Of a stretch of DNA of 64,000 bases, positions 1 to 7,817 are shown in pieces. Both the position numbers and the translations under genes were made by a program. Source of the DNA: Psychrobacter arcticus 273-4 (lineage in GTDB: Bacteria; Pseudomonadota; Gammaproteobacteria; Pseudomonadales; Moraxellaceae); NCBI RefSeq assembly GCF_000012305.1, contig NC_007204.1:558001-622000 (forward strand), given 5' to 3'. Below the pieces are notes generated by a model that was not told the DNA's origin, made no database searches, and saw nothing but the letters and a program-made list of their open reading frames with translations. The stretch's first letter is position 1. Each line of letters opens with the position of its first letter.

Positions 1-988
1 GATAAATTTTTGGTAGCTGACAATATAAGCCATGATTTTGTTGCTCCGCGTAATTTAGTAGATGTTGCAATGAATGAGTTTTTGAAGCATGCGCAAGATG
101 CGATATAACAGATTCCAGTTTATTGGCCCTTACGGCTTTTCTAGTTTTGTATAAGCTATGCTTTCTAATAAATCTTCCGGAGCGCCATGTTCTATAGCCA
201 CAGAAGTTAGCGCCTCTTTTGGTATTGGCTATCGTTGATCGTGATAAGGTCAGTTTGAGCTTTTGTTCTACAAAATCCGTTAGGAGCTTTCTGTAAGTCA
301 GCGCTTGCGCTCTGGTCAAGCCAAACAATAAGAAGTCATCCACATAACGACAATACCCGGCGGCTGGCTTCAGCACTCGTGTGGCGTAGTGGTCTACAGG
401 ATTCATGTATATCAGCGCAAACATTTGCGATAGTAGGTTGCCAATTGGTATGCCTTTGGGTTCGGGATAGTCCGCAAACAACATCATCAAATCGACCAAG
501 CGCTTATCCTTAATCTTTCTTTCTAATAATTTTCTGAGAGTCGGTCTGTCTATGCTGTAAAAGAACTTCTTTATGTCCAACTGTAGCGTATAGGTATTGG
601 GGCCGGCTCTTCTAAGTGCGTCTTGTGCATACTCAGCTGCTTTGTGTGTCCCAAGTCCGGTGCGACAGGCAAACGACTGGTCTATAAATGTTTTATCAAA
701 TATTGGCATGACTCTTAAATAGATTGCATATTGCACAACACAATCCCTAAATGCTGGGGCATATATCTCCCGCTTTTTTGGCTCATATACTATAAATTTA
801 AAATAAGGTCTTGGTTTGTAGGTGTTATTTGCCAACTCTTCTTGTAATTCATTTAGCTCGCGGCCTAGGCTTTTCTCAAACTGAAAACACCCACGTCGAC
901 CACCCTTACTTTTCTTTGCGCCCAAATAGCCTTCCCATAATGATTCGCCTGAGACTACGGATTCGTATAAGTTACCAATCCTTTTCAT
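1..988 (-). CDS. DGR reverse transcriptase (runs off the window)
   Basis: The reading frame starts at an ATG at 988, with AAGGA at 994-998 as ribosome binding site, and stays open for 329 residues to the window edge. It copies the template-repeat RNA with adenine errors during mutagenic retrohoming. Polymerase motifs are visible: LDIKKFFYSID at residues 137-147, GIPIGNLLSQ at 179-188 and the catalytic YVDD at 215-218. The SQ ending of the 179-188 motif is typical of DGR enzymes and unlike the QGxxxSP of group II intron enzymes. No maturase or endonuclease domain is seen in the visible part. The gene lies directly downstream of the template repeat, as in the Bordetella phage BPP-1 order target-avd-TR-RT. 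The C-terminus is not visible. Confidence 0.95.
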   Translation of the reverse strand, partial: MKRIGNLYESVVSGESLWEGYLGAKKSKGGRRGCFQFEKSLGRELNELQEELANNTYKPRPYFKFIVYEPKKREIYAPAFRDCVVQYAIYLRVMPIFDKTFIDQSFACRTGLGTHKAAEYAQDALRRAGPNTYTLQLDIKKFFYSIDRPTLRKLLERKIKDKRLVDLMMLFADYPEPKGIPIGNLLSQMFALIYMNPVDHYATRVLKPAAGYCRYVDDFLLFGLTRAQALTYRKLLTDFVEQKLKLTLSRSTIANTKRGANFCGYRTWRSGRFIRKHSLYKTRKAVRANKLESVISHLAHASKTHSLQHLLNYAEQQNHGLYCQLPKIY

Positions 989-998
989 AACAATCCTT

Positions 999-1047
999 AA
1001 AAAAAACACCCCGCCTGACTTTCGCTTACGCTACTAGAAAGGCGGGG
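999..1047 (-). terminator. Hairpin plus T-run between TR and reverse transcriptase gene
   Basis: On the minus strand the arms CCCCGCCTTTC and GAAAG-TCA-GGCGGGG pair as 5+7 bp with a 3-nt bulge. They are followed shortly by eight T residues at 999-1006. It looks like an intrinsic terminator but sits only a few bases before the RT ribosome binding site. It may end or process the template RNA, limit RT expression, or act as the structured spacer known to matter downstream of TR in BPP-1. Confidence 0.7.
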
Positions 1048-1124
1048 TTAAACCGATTTCGCTTAAAGCAGGAAAACGTCTCCCTTGGCACCAGTCGGCA
1101 GCTTGCCGATTTAGGTGATGCCGA

Positions 1125-1241
1125 GTCCGCCCGGACACCGATGTTGTTGTTGCTGTTCGTCCGAGAATTGTTGCAATTGACTGTCCAGACCCCAGCATTC
1201 GCGCTGTTGTTCCAGTTGCCGCCCACAATCGGGCACATATT
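1125..1241 (-). repeat. DGR template repeat (TR)
   Basis: This 117-nt segment aligns without gaps to 1693-1809 in the tail protein gene, at an offset of 568. In the 113-nt core (1125-1237) there are 15 differences, and every one is an adenine of the TR coding strand. Two more A substitutions follow at 1238 and 1241. TR is rich in AAC, AAT and AGC codons, which can mutate widely without creating stop codons. About 135 nt separate it from the RT start, similar to the spacer of BPP-1. Short open frames across it are not genes. Confidence 0.95.
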
Positions 1242-1268
1242 AAGACGCCTCCCTTTTTTTGGAGCACC

Positions 1269-1652
1269 TTATTGTTTTAGTGATTTAATCCAACCGCCGA
1301 TTATCTTACCGATCTCATCGATACTTGCTGATATCACAAGATAACGTTTGGCATTTAATTTTTGCACAGACATCTTTTCGGTTTTAGGATGACCAAAATA
1401 GGACAGCTCGAACGCAAGTCGGACTTGCATTCTTAGCTGCTCATGCTTGATGTCTAGATTGGTAAGCGTCGTCTTCTTGTGATAACGCTTTTGTGCTTCG
1501 ACAATGTAGTCATACATATCGTAAGCAGTTTGTCTTATTTTAAGCGCCAAGCCATGTTTCTCATGGCTTGGGAAATGATTAAGATAGATATTTAAAAGCT
1601 TCATAGTTTGTATGAACTTCTTATCTAAATTCGACTCACTATCTACTGCCAA
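1269..1652 (-). CDS. avd: Avd-like DGR accessory protein
   Basis: This 127-residue, basic and mostly helical protein lies between the variable gene and the template repeat, exactly where Avd sits in BPP-1-type cassettes. Avd proteins form a pentameric four-helix-bundle barrel that binds the reverse transcriptase and template RNA and are required for retrohoming. Length, helical pattern and position fit the four-helix-bundle family. The likely start is a TTG at 1652, with GGAG about 8 nt upstream. No ATG start gives a comparable length. The family call rests on context and pattern, since no profile search was run. Confidence 0.85.
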   Translation of the reverse strand: MAVDSESNLDKKFIQTMKLLNIYLNHFPSHEKHGLALKIRQTAYDMYDYIVEAQKRYHKKTTLTNLDIKHEQLRMQVRLAFELSYFGHPKTEKMSVQKLNAKRYLVISASIDEIGKIIGGWIKSLKQ

Positions 1653-1677
1653 CTCAAACTCCTTCGCTATCGCTCAG

Positions 1678-3144
1678 TCAAACAGAGTACAAGGCCGCCC
1701 GGACACCGAAGTGGTGGTCGCCGTTCGTCCGAGAAAAGTAGCAATGGACTGCCCAGACCCCAGCATACGCGCCGTAGCTCCAGTTGCCGCCCACAATCGG
1801 GCACAAATGCTCAATGCGGTTGTCGTAGAATCGATCATTACCGTACGCATTTGTCCCACCAGCGCCTCCAAGCTGCGGAATGCCTGCGCACGATGCTGAC
1901 CAAGCGAGTCCGCTGTTTGCGGTTGAGAACACTTGATTGGTTGTAGAGCCGATAGCAAAGTTTCTAACAACGCCTGTCAGCTCTCCGTAGCTTGCACCTA
2001 ATGAATCGTAACTAGCGGTCATTGCCGCCGTGCCCCACGCATCGGTCGCAAGAGTAGCGCCGCTGGTGAGCGCTGAAGCTTTAGCGCTGGTTCTTAATAC
2101 ATAGAAGCTACCTGCTGTTTGCGTGAGTCCTAGCGCAACTTCCCACATATTCCCGTTCAAATCAGCGACACCGCTGTATTGACCGTTATGAGTGGTCTTT
2201 GCAAAGGGTTGAGCTGAGCCTGTTTTTCCAGCTGTTAAATATCCAGTGCCTTCATACAATACGGCAGTGTCGTTGACGTCACGTAAAGCGTTGTTGTTAT
2301 TGCCTTTCGGAAAATTATTGACACCTGTTGCATCATACCAAGCACATGCTGCGCTACTTGTTGCAGCTTGCGCGTGAGCCATTGATAGTAATGACAATGC
2401 GCGCTGAATAAAGATAGTTGTTGCGAAAAACGCACTACCGCGTGTTTTAGCAGCATCAATTGCGCCAGCTAGGGTATTTGCTGGTGCGCCAGTTAAGCCG
2501 CTGAATGGCGCATTGGCGCTGGAAGACGATAACGGTATACCATTTTTGATAGAGCTTGCTTTGCCAGCATTATTGCTGCATTGATACTTATCAACAAAAA
2601 AGCCATCTTTGATTTGTCCATCATCATAAAACGCACGATGTAGCGCATACCCTGCTGCATTGGCTGCTACCACGTCTACAAAATCGTAAATAGACTTAAC
2701 ATCTAGCGCATTAACGCCATACTTTGCATAATTAGGACTGTTAACATGTCCCCATCGATAATAAAAGCGTGGCACGTAAACCATCACCGAGCCATCGCTA
2801 TACTGATAATTACCCCAGTTTTCATGACCTTTTATTGCCGTGCCTTGCATTTGCGACATACCAGTTGGTAGTTTATTGGTAATGCCAGTGCCAAATCCGA
2901 GCGCACCTTGGACTCCTATGTCGTTAAATTGGCTCATCAGCGTATCAGTAAATAGCTTTTGTGATATAGCTATGGTTGTTGATTGACCCAAATCGGATGT
3001 CACGCTAGGTATTGACGCTCTGACGTCTGCAAACTCAGCTACCACGGCGTCAAAATTGGTATTCACTTTGCCGTTGCTGGTCCGGGCGCTGTCGCCGCCG
3101 ATGCCGCTGGGCTCGGCACCAAGGTTTATTTTTTGTATTTGCAT
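1678..3144 (-). CDS. DGR-diversified tail protein with C-type-lectin-like end
   Basis: This 488-residue protein is the DGR target. The N-terminus, about residues 1-70 with NLGAEPSGIGGD and KVNTNFDAV, resembles the start of many phage tail fibre and tip proteins. The C-terminal half has the look of a formylglycine-generating-enzyme or C-type-lectin fold, with GVADLNGNMWEVALG, a Gly/Asn-rich core and a final GGNW...GVR motif. Variable residues lie in the last 40 residues and should form the ligand-binding face. The gene follows a gpM-like tail gene and precedes avd. It probably recognises the host receptor; that role is inferred from other DGR phages. Confidence 0.92.
   Translation of the reverse strand: MQIQKINLGAEPSGIGGDSARTSNGKVNTNFDAVVAEFADVRASIPSVTSDLGQSTTIAISQKLFTDTLMSQFNDIGVQGALGFGTGITNKLPTGMSQMQGTAIKGHENWGNYQYSDGSVMVYVPRFYYRWGHVNSPNYAKYGVNALDVKSIYDFVDVVAANAAGYALHRAFYDDGQIKDGFFVDKYQCSNNAGKASSIKNGIPLSSSSANAPFSGLTGAPANTLAGAIDAAKTRGSAFFATTIFIQRALSLLSMAHAQAATSSAACAWYDATGVNNFPKGNNNNALRDVNDTAVLYEGTGYLTAGKTGSAQPFAKTTHNGQYSGVADLNGNMWEVALGLTQTAGSFYVLRTSAKASALTSGATLATDAWGTAAMTASYDSLGASYGELTGVVRNFAIGSTTNQVFSTANSGLAWSASCAGIPQLGGAGGTNAYGNDRFYDNRIEHLCPIVGGNWSYGAYAGVWAVHCYFSRTNGDHHFGVRAALYSV
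1693..1809 (-). repeat. DGR variable repeat (VR)
   Basis: This is the copy of TR at the 3' end of the tail protein gene. Relative to TR, 14 codons are altered: Asn to Ser, Tyr, His, Phe or Asp, Ser to Gly, Thr to Ala, Ile to Phe and Asp to Ala. All changes are at template adenines. The last 16 coding bases, ending TCCGGGCGGCC, are nearly invariant and GC-rich. That fits the initiation-of-mutagenic-homing end of a DGR. The gene stops 15 nt after the repeat. Confidence 0.95.
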
Positions 3145-3152
3145 GACGATCC

Positions 3153-3491
3153 TTAAGTATTATTGAACTGCTCAAAATTGAGCGTGATTTGCCAATAGTC
3201 GCCTTTGCGTTGCGGTATCGATGCACCTGCGCAGGTGTATTGTTTGGTGTTGCCGTGTGGGTCGGTCCAGTAGAACGGCAGCACACCCGCATGCTCATCA
3301 ATGAATGCTTCGATGGGTTTGATGACGGTATCAAGTGCGCCGGTTTTGGTGCCTGACCAGTTTTTGGTTGTGTTATTGATGCCGGTTGATGAGTGCTGCG
3401 TGTAGCCGTCGCCAAACTGTGTTTTTTTGACTCTGTACTGTTTGTCAGCACTCGCACCCATATCAATCTGCCAGGGAAAAGTTTTTATCAT
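3153..3491 (-). CDS. Phage minor tail protein, lambda gpM-like
   Basis: This 112-residue protein fits the lambda M minor tail family in length, in the opening IKTFPWQIDMGAS, in KKTQFGDGYTQ and in the late FYWTDPHGNTKQYTCAG segment. Members form part of the tail tip below the tape measure. The chosen start is the ATG at 3491. A longer frame opens at a GTG at 3515, but that codon lies inside a terminator hairpin, so the ATG is preferred. In lambda, L, K, I and J follow, whereas here the DGR target begins 9 nt after this gene. Confidence 0.8.
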   Translation of the reverse strand: MIKTFPWQIDMGASADKQYRVKKTQFGDGYTQHSSTGINNTTKNWSGTKTGALDTVIKPIEAFIDEHAGVLPFYWTDPHGNTKQYTCAGASIPQRKGDYWQITLNFEQFNNT

Positions 3492-3504
3492 GTGATTGCC
3501 CACT

Positions 3505-3527
3505 AAAAAGCCCACTGGATAGTGGGC
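3505..3527 (-). terminator. Intrinsic terminator after the lipoprotein moron
   Basis: GCCCACT and AGTGGGC at 3510-3527 form a perfect 7-bp stem with a 4-nt loop on the minus strand. A run of five T residues follows at 3505-3509. It lies between the lipoprotein stop and the gpM-like start. Confidence 0.8.
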
Positions 3528-3552
3528 GTATGGTTGATTGGTTTAGGGTTGG

Positions 3553-3945
3553 TTAGAGAGTAGGTAGCAGTTGAAAGTTACCATTCATATCTGCGCGTAT
3601 GCGATATTTTTTGACATCACCTTTATTTAAACTGACATCGATAGCATCGGTCACAGACGGACATAAGCCGCCGCGCGTATCAAACGATATGATATGACGG
3701 CCGTTAGGAATGTGCAGAGTGACTGCGTCGGACGGCTTGAGCTTGGCCGCAACATTATCATCGATAGACAATTTCATGGCGCAAGCTGATCCAAGTACGC
3801 CGCTGTCCCGCGTAACAGTGACCATTGCAGTATCAGCAGCAGATGCGTTGTACAATGCTGACGATACTGGGCGAGTAGTGGTAGCAGGGTTGGTTGAGCA
3901 CGCGCTTATTAAAATAGCAGCACTAGCAGCAAATAAAGTCTTAAT
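3553..3945 (-). CDS. Small predicted lipoprotein, moron-like, apparent ATT start
   Basis: The reading frame encodes about 130 residues beginning MKTLFAASAAILISAC, a lipoprotein signal with Cys at residue 16. The only start candidates after the in-frame stops are ATT triplets at 3945 and 3948, placed 8 and 5 nt after GGAG at 3954-3957. No ATG, GTG or TTG serves until deep inside the protein, where a TTG at 3855 would remove the signal peptide. The mature part has no family I recognise. The gene has its own promoter and terminator within the tail operon. It may be a lysogenic-conversion or superinfection-exclusion lipoprotein, but the sequence does not prove this. A base error at the start codon is also possible. 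Confidence 0.7.
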   Translation of the reverse strand: MKTLFAASAAILISACSTNPATTTRPVSSALYNASAADTAMVTVTRDSGVLGSACAMKLSIDDNVAAKLKPSDAVTLHIPNGRHIISFDTRGGLCPSVTDAIDVSLNKGDVKKYRIRADMNGNFQLLPTL

Positions 3946-3969
3946 AATAATATCTCCAAAGTGTGCAAA

Positions 3970-3997
3970 ATATTATCATACCGACTTTTGTTGTCAG
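3970..3997 (-). promoter_or_regulatory. Sigma-70-type promoter for the lipoprotein gene
   Basis: On the minus strand CTGACA (3992-3997) is separated by 16 nt from TAATAT (3970-3975). An overlapping TATGAT is an alternative -10. It lies just upstream of the lipoprotein ribosome binding site and downstream of the tape measure stop, so the lipoprotein can be expressed without late transcription. Confidence 0.65.
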
Positions 3998-4010
3998 CGT
4001 CTAACAATTG

Positions 4011-7000
4011 CTAGCGTTTGGCGTATGTTTTATCTAACGTCCCGTTAGGCCGCATCATTTTCATGACCTCGCTACTGACGACTGCTGCCAGACCTTGCCC
4101 GATTTGCTTGCCGTACTGACTGTTTGATTCGACATTTGAGTTGCCGTCCATCGACACGGTCACATTGACGTTGATATTTGGCGCGCTAGATTGACGATCA
4201 TAAGTACCATTGTGCATCGCCTCAAGCTCAGGGCGATATTTTCGGGTAGTGGGTGCGTTTGCGACAAACTCATTTGCGTGAACAAGACCCGCAGGATCTG
4301 AATCGCGACCGGTTGCCGTAAAGCCACCGGTTTGATAACCTGGTAACTCCAATGTCATTGATGATGCAGCGCTAATGATGCGGGCAAACTCAGTAGCGAT
4401 GGTTGCGGCGCCTGCTATTTTTTGAGATAGCGTTGCGCCCTCGGCCATCGCATCACCCCAAGCTTCATACATGTTCAGACCGGCAGATGCCATAACAAAG
4501 GATTGCTGACCGGCAAACATGAGTTTGTACGCAAGATTTTGTTCACCAAGCATGGTTTTAAATGAGCCTGCGAGACTAGCGGCTGTCTGTTCAGCAGTGG
4601 ATAGCGTGAGTTGAGTTGCTGCCATCACAAACTCACGTTGAGCATCGAGCTTGGCTTGTTGATAGCTGACAGTCAAGTTAAGCTCTGCTTCTTCGGCGGC
4701 TTTTATGACGTCTAACCGACTTTTATATTGCTGTGCAATAGAGTAATTTGCGCCGGTGCCATTCATATCTGCTTGCTGAGCATTGAACCCATCACGCGCG
4801 CCTTTTTGCAACTGACCGGTATCGTATATCTGAGCGCCAGCCATTGCGTTGCGCAAGTCAGACTTTTGCGAAGGATTAATATCAGTACGCATATCAAGGG
4901 CACGGCGTTGATCCGCATAAGATTGCCGTAAGGCTGCTAAATCTGATTGGCCAATGCTAGTTAGTTGGCGCAGTTCGCTTTCAAACGCATAACGACGTTC
5001 ATCAAGTGCCAGTTGTTCAGCTTGATTCAGCGCGTCAATCTTAGCTTTGCGCAGCTCTTTATCCATTTTGATTGTTAATTGGATTTCGCGTCGCTCAAGG
5101 GCATACTGATTGCGAATACGCTCAGCGTCTGTTTGCTCAGATTGCTGTGCGTATTGCATTTCTTGATCGTGAGTGAGCTGCATTTGTGCAAGCTTGGTAT
5201 TAGCGACATCGATAGCATCATCGATGAACGCTGTGCGCTCATCATCATTAAAGCCGCTTGCATTAATCTTGTCGATTTGGTTGGCAAGCTGCATTTCAAT
5301 ACGAGTGGCTGCGTTTGCATACTCCATTCGAATGGCGGTGCGGTCTTTAGATTGCTGCTCAAGTATACGAGCTTGCTCTGAGGCAGCGCGCTGTTGTTCT
5401 TGCGCCAAGGCATTATTCTGTTGTTTGATATATTGAATATCAGCACCACCAGCTTTTGTCGCTTTTTGACCATAAACAGATACATGTAGATGGCCGCCAG
5501 TCGCATTCTTAGATGGGTTGGCATATTCATTTAATACTTTGACGCTATAGCCGTATTGAGCGGCGGCTTTTTTGATGATAGCGGCGGCGGAGGCGGCTTG
5601 ATTAGCATTCTTAAGTACAACATCAAAAGCTTGTCCTGATGCGTGCTTGCTATTAGTCCCCTTGTGGTAAGTGTCATTCAAAGCGCTAAAATATTTAAGG
5701 TCATTACCAAGTAGCGACTGCGTGACTTCAGCAAATTCAGCGGTATAACCGCGTACTTTACCACCAGCGATAGCTTCGTTAGCTTTAAGTTTAAGCCCGC
5801 TAAGTGCGGTGTTGCTGACGTAAGCAGCGCCTAATTCTTTGGCAGCTTTTAGTGCGGCTTTATCAGCTTTGGCTTTATCTTCAGCTGCCTTTTTAGCGGC
5901 TTCTTGTTGCTCCTGTTGTTCTTGTCCAGTTTTCCCAAGCTCTTGATTTATTTCAGCGAGTCGCTTTTTTTGTTCTATCAAAGCATCAACGGTTGCATTG
6001 CTGATGCCGCTGCCAAGTTCATCAACACCTTTTAATAAATCAGCATAACTTGACAGGCTGTCACGTATGTCTTGATCGACCATACGATTCATTTCACCGG
6101 CAGCTTTGATGTTACTACCCATTTTTATGGCTATTTCAAGACCACTATCTGCGATACCGACACCGTCCAATAGTGTGCTTATGATGGCGGCGACACCGCC
6201 AATAGAGCTGCCAACAGCGTCAAATGTAGCTGCCACGCCAATGCCGACTTTAGCGACCCCCTTGAATCCTATAGCTAAGTTTTGACCTGCTAGATAGGCG
6301 GCATCGGATGCGGTTTCAGTACCAGTCAGCTTAGTAGCGACATCCGCTAAGACAGGGATAAACCCTTTCACGAATTGTGTTTTTGCGCCATCAACGGACA
6401 ATTCCAACAAGTCGGTGGTAGCTTGAAGTTTTTGTGTGGCTACTATTGTTTCGTCGTCCATTACAGCGCCAGCATTTGCTGCGGCTTTTGCCCAGACATC
6501 AAAACCTTCGCCGCCATTAGCTAGCAATGGGATTAATGTAGTTGCGTCACTAGCCATGGCCTCCATATAAAAGGTCATTTCGTTTTGACCGATCTTGGCT
6601 TTCTCTAGGCTGTCATAGTATAACTGTAGGGCTTGTGGACCTGATAGATTGCGGAATTCGTCGGCAGTGACACCGATTTGTGGGGCGATATTCTCAAAGA
6701 AGTCAGCCATACCGCCGCCGCCAGTACTAAGAAAGTCACCTATCTTGTCTGACGTGTCTTGAAATATCGCGCCCAGAGCATCTTGTTCGATGCCCATTTT
6801 TTTCGCGCCAACAGTATATTTTTGAATTTCTTGTACAGATGAGTTTGCAACGTTGGCGGTGTGTTGAAGCTCATTAGCGAGTGCAACTTGCTCAACGACC
6901 AAGGCGGTAGTGGCGGCAGCAGCGACGCCGATAGCTGCACCTACTGCTGGTCCCATTTTATTTGCATATTCGCGCATATCGCTAAAAGCGGCGACGGTTT

Positions 7001-7082
7001 GTGTGCGGGCGTCTGCAATTGATTGGTTGAATGCGGCGGAGTTGGCAGCTAGTACGATTTCGAGGTAGGATAGGACTGCCAT
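4011..7082 (-). CDS. Tail tape measure protein with internal M15/VanY-like peptidase segment
   Basis: This 1023-residue protein follows the tail chaperones and has the lambda gpH-like pattern. There is an N-terminal start of the AVLSYLEIVLAAN type, hydrophobic segments near residues 43-65 and 255-320, long charged helical regions with many Gln, Glu and Lys (about 540-800), and the conserved C-terminal GGFTATG, AGLVHANEFV region. Residues about 425-540 look like a zinc DD-peptidase, with SKHASGQAFD near 477 and GGHLHV near 529, the H-x(n)-D...HxH layout of M15/VanY enzymes. It should set tail length and may cut peptidoglycan during DNA entry. ATG at 7082 follows GGAG. Confidence 0.93.
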   Translation of the reverse strand: MAVLSYLEIVLAANSAAFNQSIADARTQTVAAFSDMREYANKMGPAVGAAIGVAAAATTALVVEQVALANELQHTANVANSSVQEIQKYTVGAKKMGIEQDALGAIFQDTSDKIGDFLSTGGGGMADFFENIAPQIGVTADEFRNLSGPQALQLYYDSLEKAKIGQNEMTFYMEAMASDATTLIPLLANGGEGFDVWAKAAANAGAVMDDETIVATQKLQATTDLLELSVDGAKTQFVKGFIPVLADVATKLTGTETASDAAYLAGQNLAIGFKGVAKVGIGVAATFDAVGSSIGGVAAIISTLLDGVGIADSGLEIAIKMGSNIKAAGEMNRMVDQDIRDSLSSYADLLKGVDELGSGISNATVDALIEQKKRLAEINQELGKTGQEQQEQQEAAKKAAEDKAKADKAALKAAKELGAAYVSNTALSGLKLKANEAIAGGKVRGYTAEFAEVTQSLLGNDLKYFSALNDTYHKGTNSKHASGQAFDVVLKNANQAASAAAIIKKAAAQYGYSVKVLNEYANPSKNATGGHLHVSVYGQKATKAGGADIQYIKQQNNALAQEQQRAASEQARILEQQSKDRTAIRMEYANAATRIEMQLANQIDKINASGFNDDERTAFIDDAIDVANTKLAQMQLTHDQEMQYAQQSEQTDAERIRNQYALERREIQLTIKMDKELRKAKIDALNQAEQLALDERRYAFESELRQLTSIGQSDLAALRQSYADQRRALDMRTDINPSQKSDLRNAMAGAQIYDTGQLQKGARDGFNAQQADMNGTGANYSIAQQYKSRLDVIKAAEEAELNLTVSYQQAKLDAQREFVMAATQLTLSTAEQTAASLAGSFKTMLGEQNLAYKLMFAGQQSFVMASAGLNMYEAWGDAMAEGATLSQKIAGAATIATEFARIISAASSMTLELPGYQTGGFTATGRDSDPAGLVHANEFVANAPTTRKYRPELEAMHNGTYDRQSSAPNINVNVTVSMDGNSNVESNSQYGKQIGQGLAAVVSSEVMKMMRPNGTLDKTYAKR

Positions 7083-7096
7083 TATATTTCTCCATT

Positions 7097-7128
7097 AAAA
7101 AGCCCTATCATTTCTGAAAGGGCTTTTT
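7097..7128. terminator. Bidirectional-looking terminator before the tape measure gene
   Basis: AAAAAGCCCT at 7097-7106 and AGGGCTTTTT at 7119-7128 form a 10-bp stem with A and T tracts on both sides. It lies only about 15 nt upstream of the tape measure start on the minus strand, so late transcripts must read through it. Confidence 0.7.
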
Positions 7129-7211
7129 ATTTGCGTATTTTAATTGGTTATTAATGTGGCCATTCTAAGTCGCTAGTGTCAAAGCTGAATTGCTGGTTGG
7201 CGTATCTAAAA

Positions 7212-7231
7212 AAGCCCACCTAGGTGAGCTT
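7212..7231 (-). terminator. Intrinsic terminator after the zinc-ribbon gene
   Basis: On the minus strand AAGCTCAC and GTGGGCTT pair around CTAG with one G-T pair, followed by six T residues (7208-7213). It lies 23 nt after the zinc-ribbon gene stop. Confidence 0.75.
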
Positions 7232-7253
7232 TCATTAAAAAAGTATAGATTAA

Positions 7254-7784
7254 TTATTTTAAAATACAGAAGTCATTATATGCTTTTTTAAATTCAACAG
7301 TGCCGTCGTCAATGTTATAGATGCCTAACTCTGGAATTAGATAGTAGTCTTTAAAACCACTATAGGCATTGAAGCTATTCTTACCATTAACCTGACTACA
7401 AATAGTGGCTGGAAATTCTTTACTAGCTTTAACGTATCTTATTGACCCAAACTCAGCAGAGGCAGGGTCTTTCATACTTTGCTTAATAAGCATCTGGCTA
7501 TAAGATGCCGCTGCCCAAGCACGCTTATCGAAGTTATCCTGATCCAAATCAAACGTTTCCAACGTCTCAGATAGCGATACTTCTTCCACCTCAGCGACTG
7601 GTTCAGATGGCGTATCGTTAGCCGCGCCGCTAAATACTGACCAAAGGACTGGTATGCCGATAAAAATCAGTGCAAGCCATGTGATAATTGAAGTTTGCTT
7701 GTTTTCTGCACCACAATTGGGGCAACTCTTAGCGTTTTTGCTGATTTGATTGCCACAATCTTTACACTGAATGAGATTAGCCAT
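7254..7784 (-). CDS. Zinc-ribbon single-pass membrane protein, moron-like
   Basis: This 176-residue protein has an N-terminal zinc ribbon (CKDCG near residue 7 and CPNCG near 21), one membrane segment at about residues 33-52, an acidic linker and a C-terminal domain of about 100 residues containing KDPASAEFGS. Zinc-ribbon plus membrane plus C-terminal-domain proteins are common in prophages and host genomes, but their function is unclear. ATG at 7784 follows AAGGA by 9 nt. The gene sits between the tail chaperones and tape measure with its own promoter and terminator, so it is probably expressed in the lysogen. Confidence 0.75.
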   Translation of the reverse strand: MANLIQCKDCGNQISKNAKSCPNCGAENKQTSIITWLALIFIGIPVLWSVFSGAANDTPSEPVAEVEEVSLSETLETFDLDQDNFDKRAWAAASYSQMLIKQSMKDPASAEFGSIRYVKASKEFPATICSQVNGKNSFNAYSGFKDYYLIPELGIYNIDDGTVEFKKAYNDFCILK

Positions 7785-7817
7785 GCCCAATCCTTACCAA
7801 TAATTTTATAAAAACAT

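Noticed and set aside
1-988. Reverse transcriptase as a group II intron or retron enzyme
   Set aside because: No maturase domain or retron RNA signs, and the adjacent TR/VR with adenine-only changes shows a DGR.
1026-1267. Short minus-strand ORFs across the template repeat
   Set aside because: They resemble the tail protein's end only because TR is the template for VR; TR is an RNA template and no good start or ribosome site is present.
1674-1970. Second minus ORF across VR in another frame
   Set aside because: It is a shadow of the tail protein frame and has no independent support.
5075-5530. Out-of-frame ORF inside the tape measure
   Set aside because: Composition and position show it is a shadow of the long helical tape measure frame.
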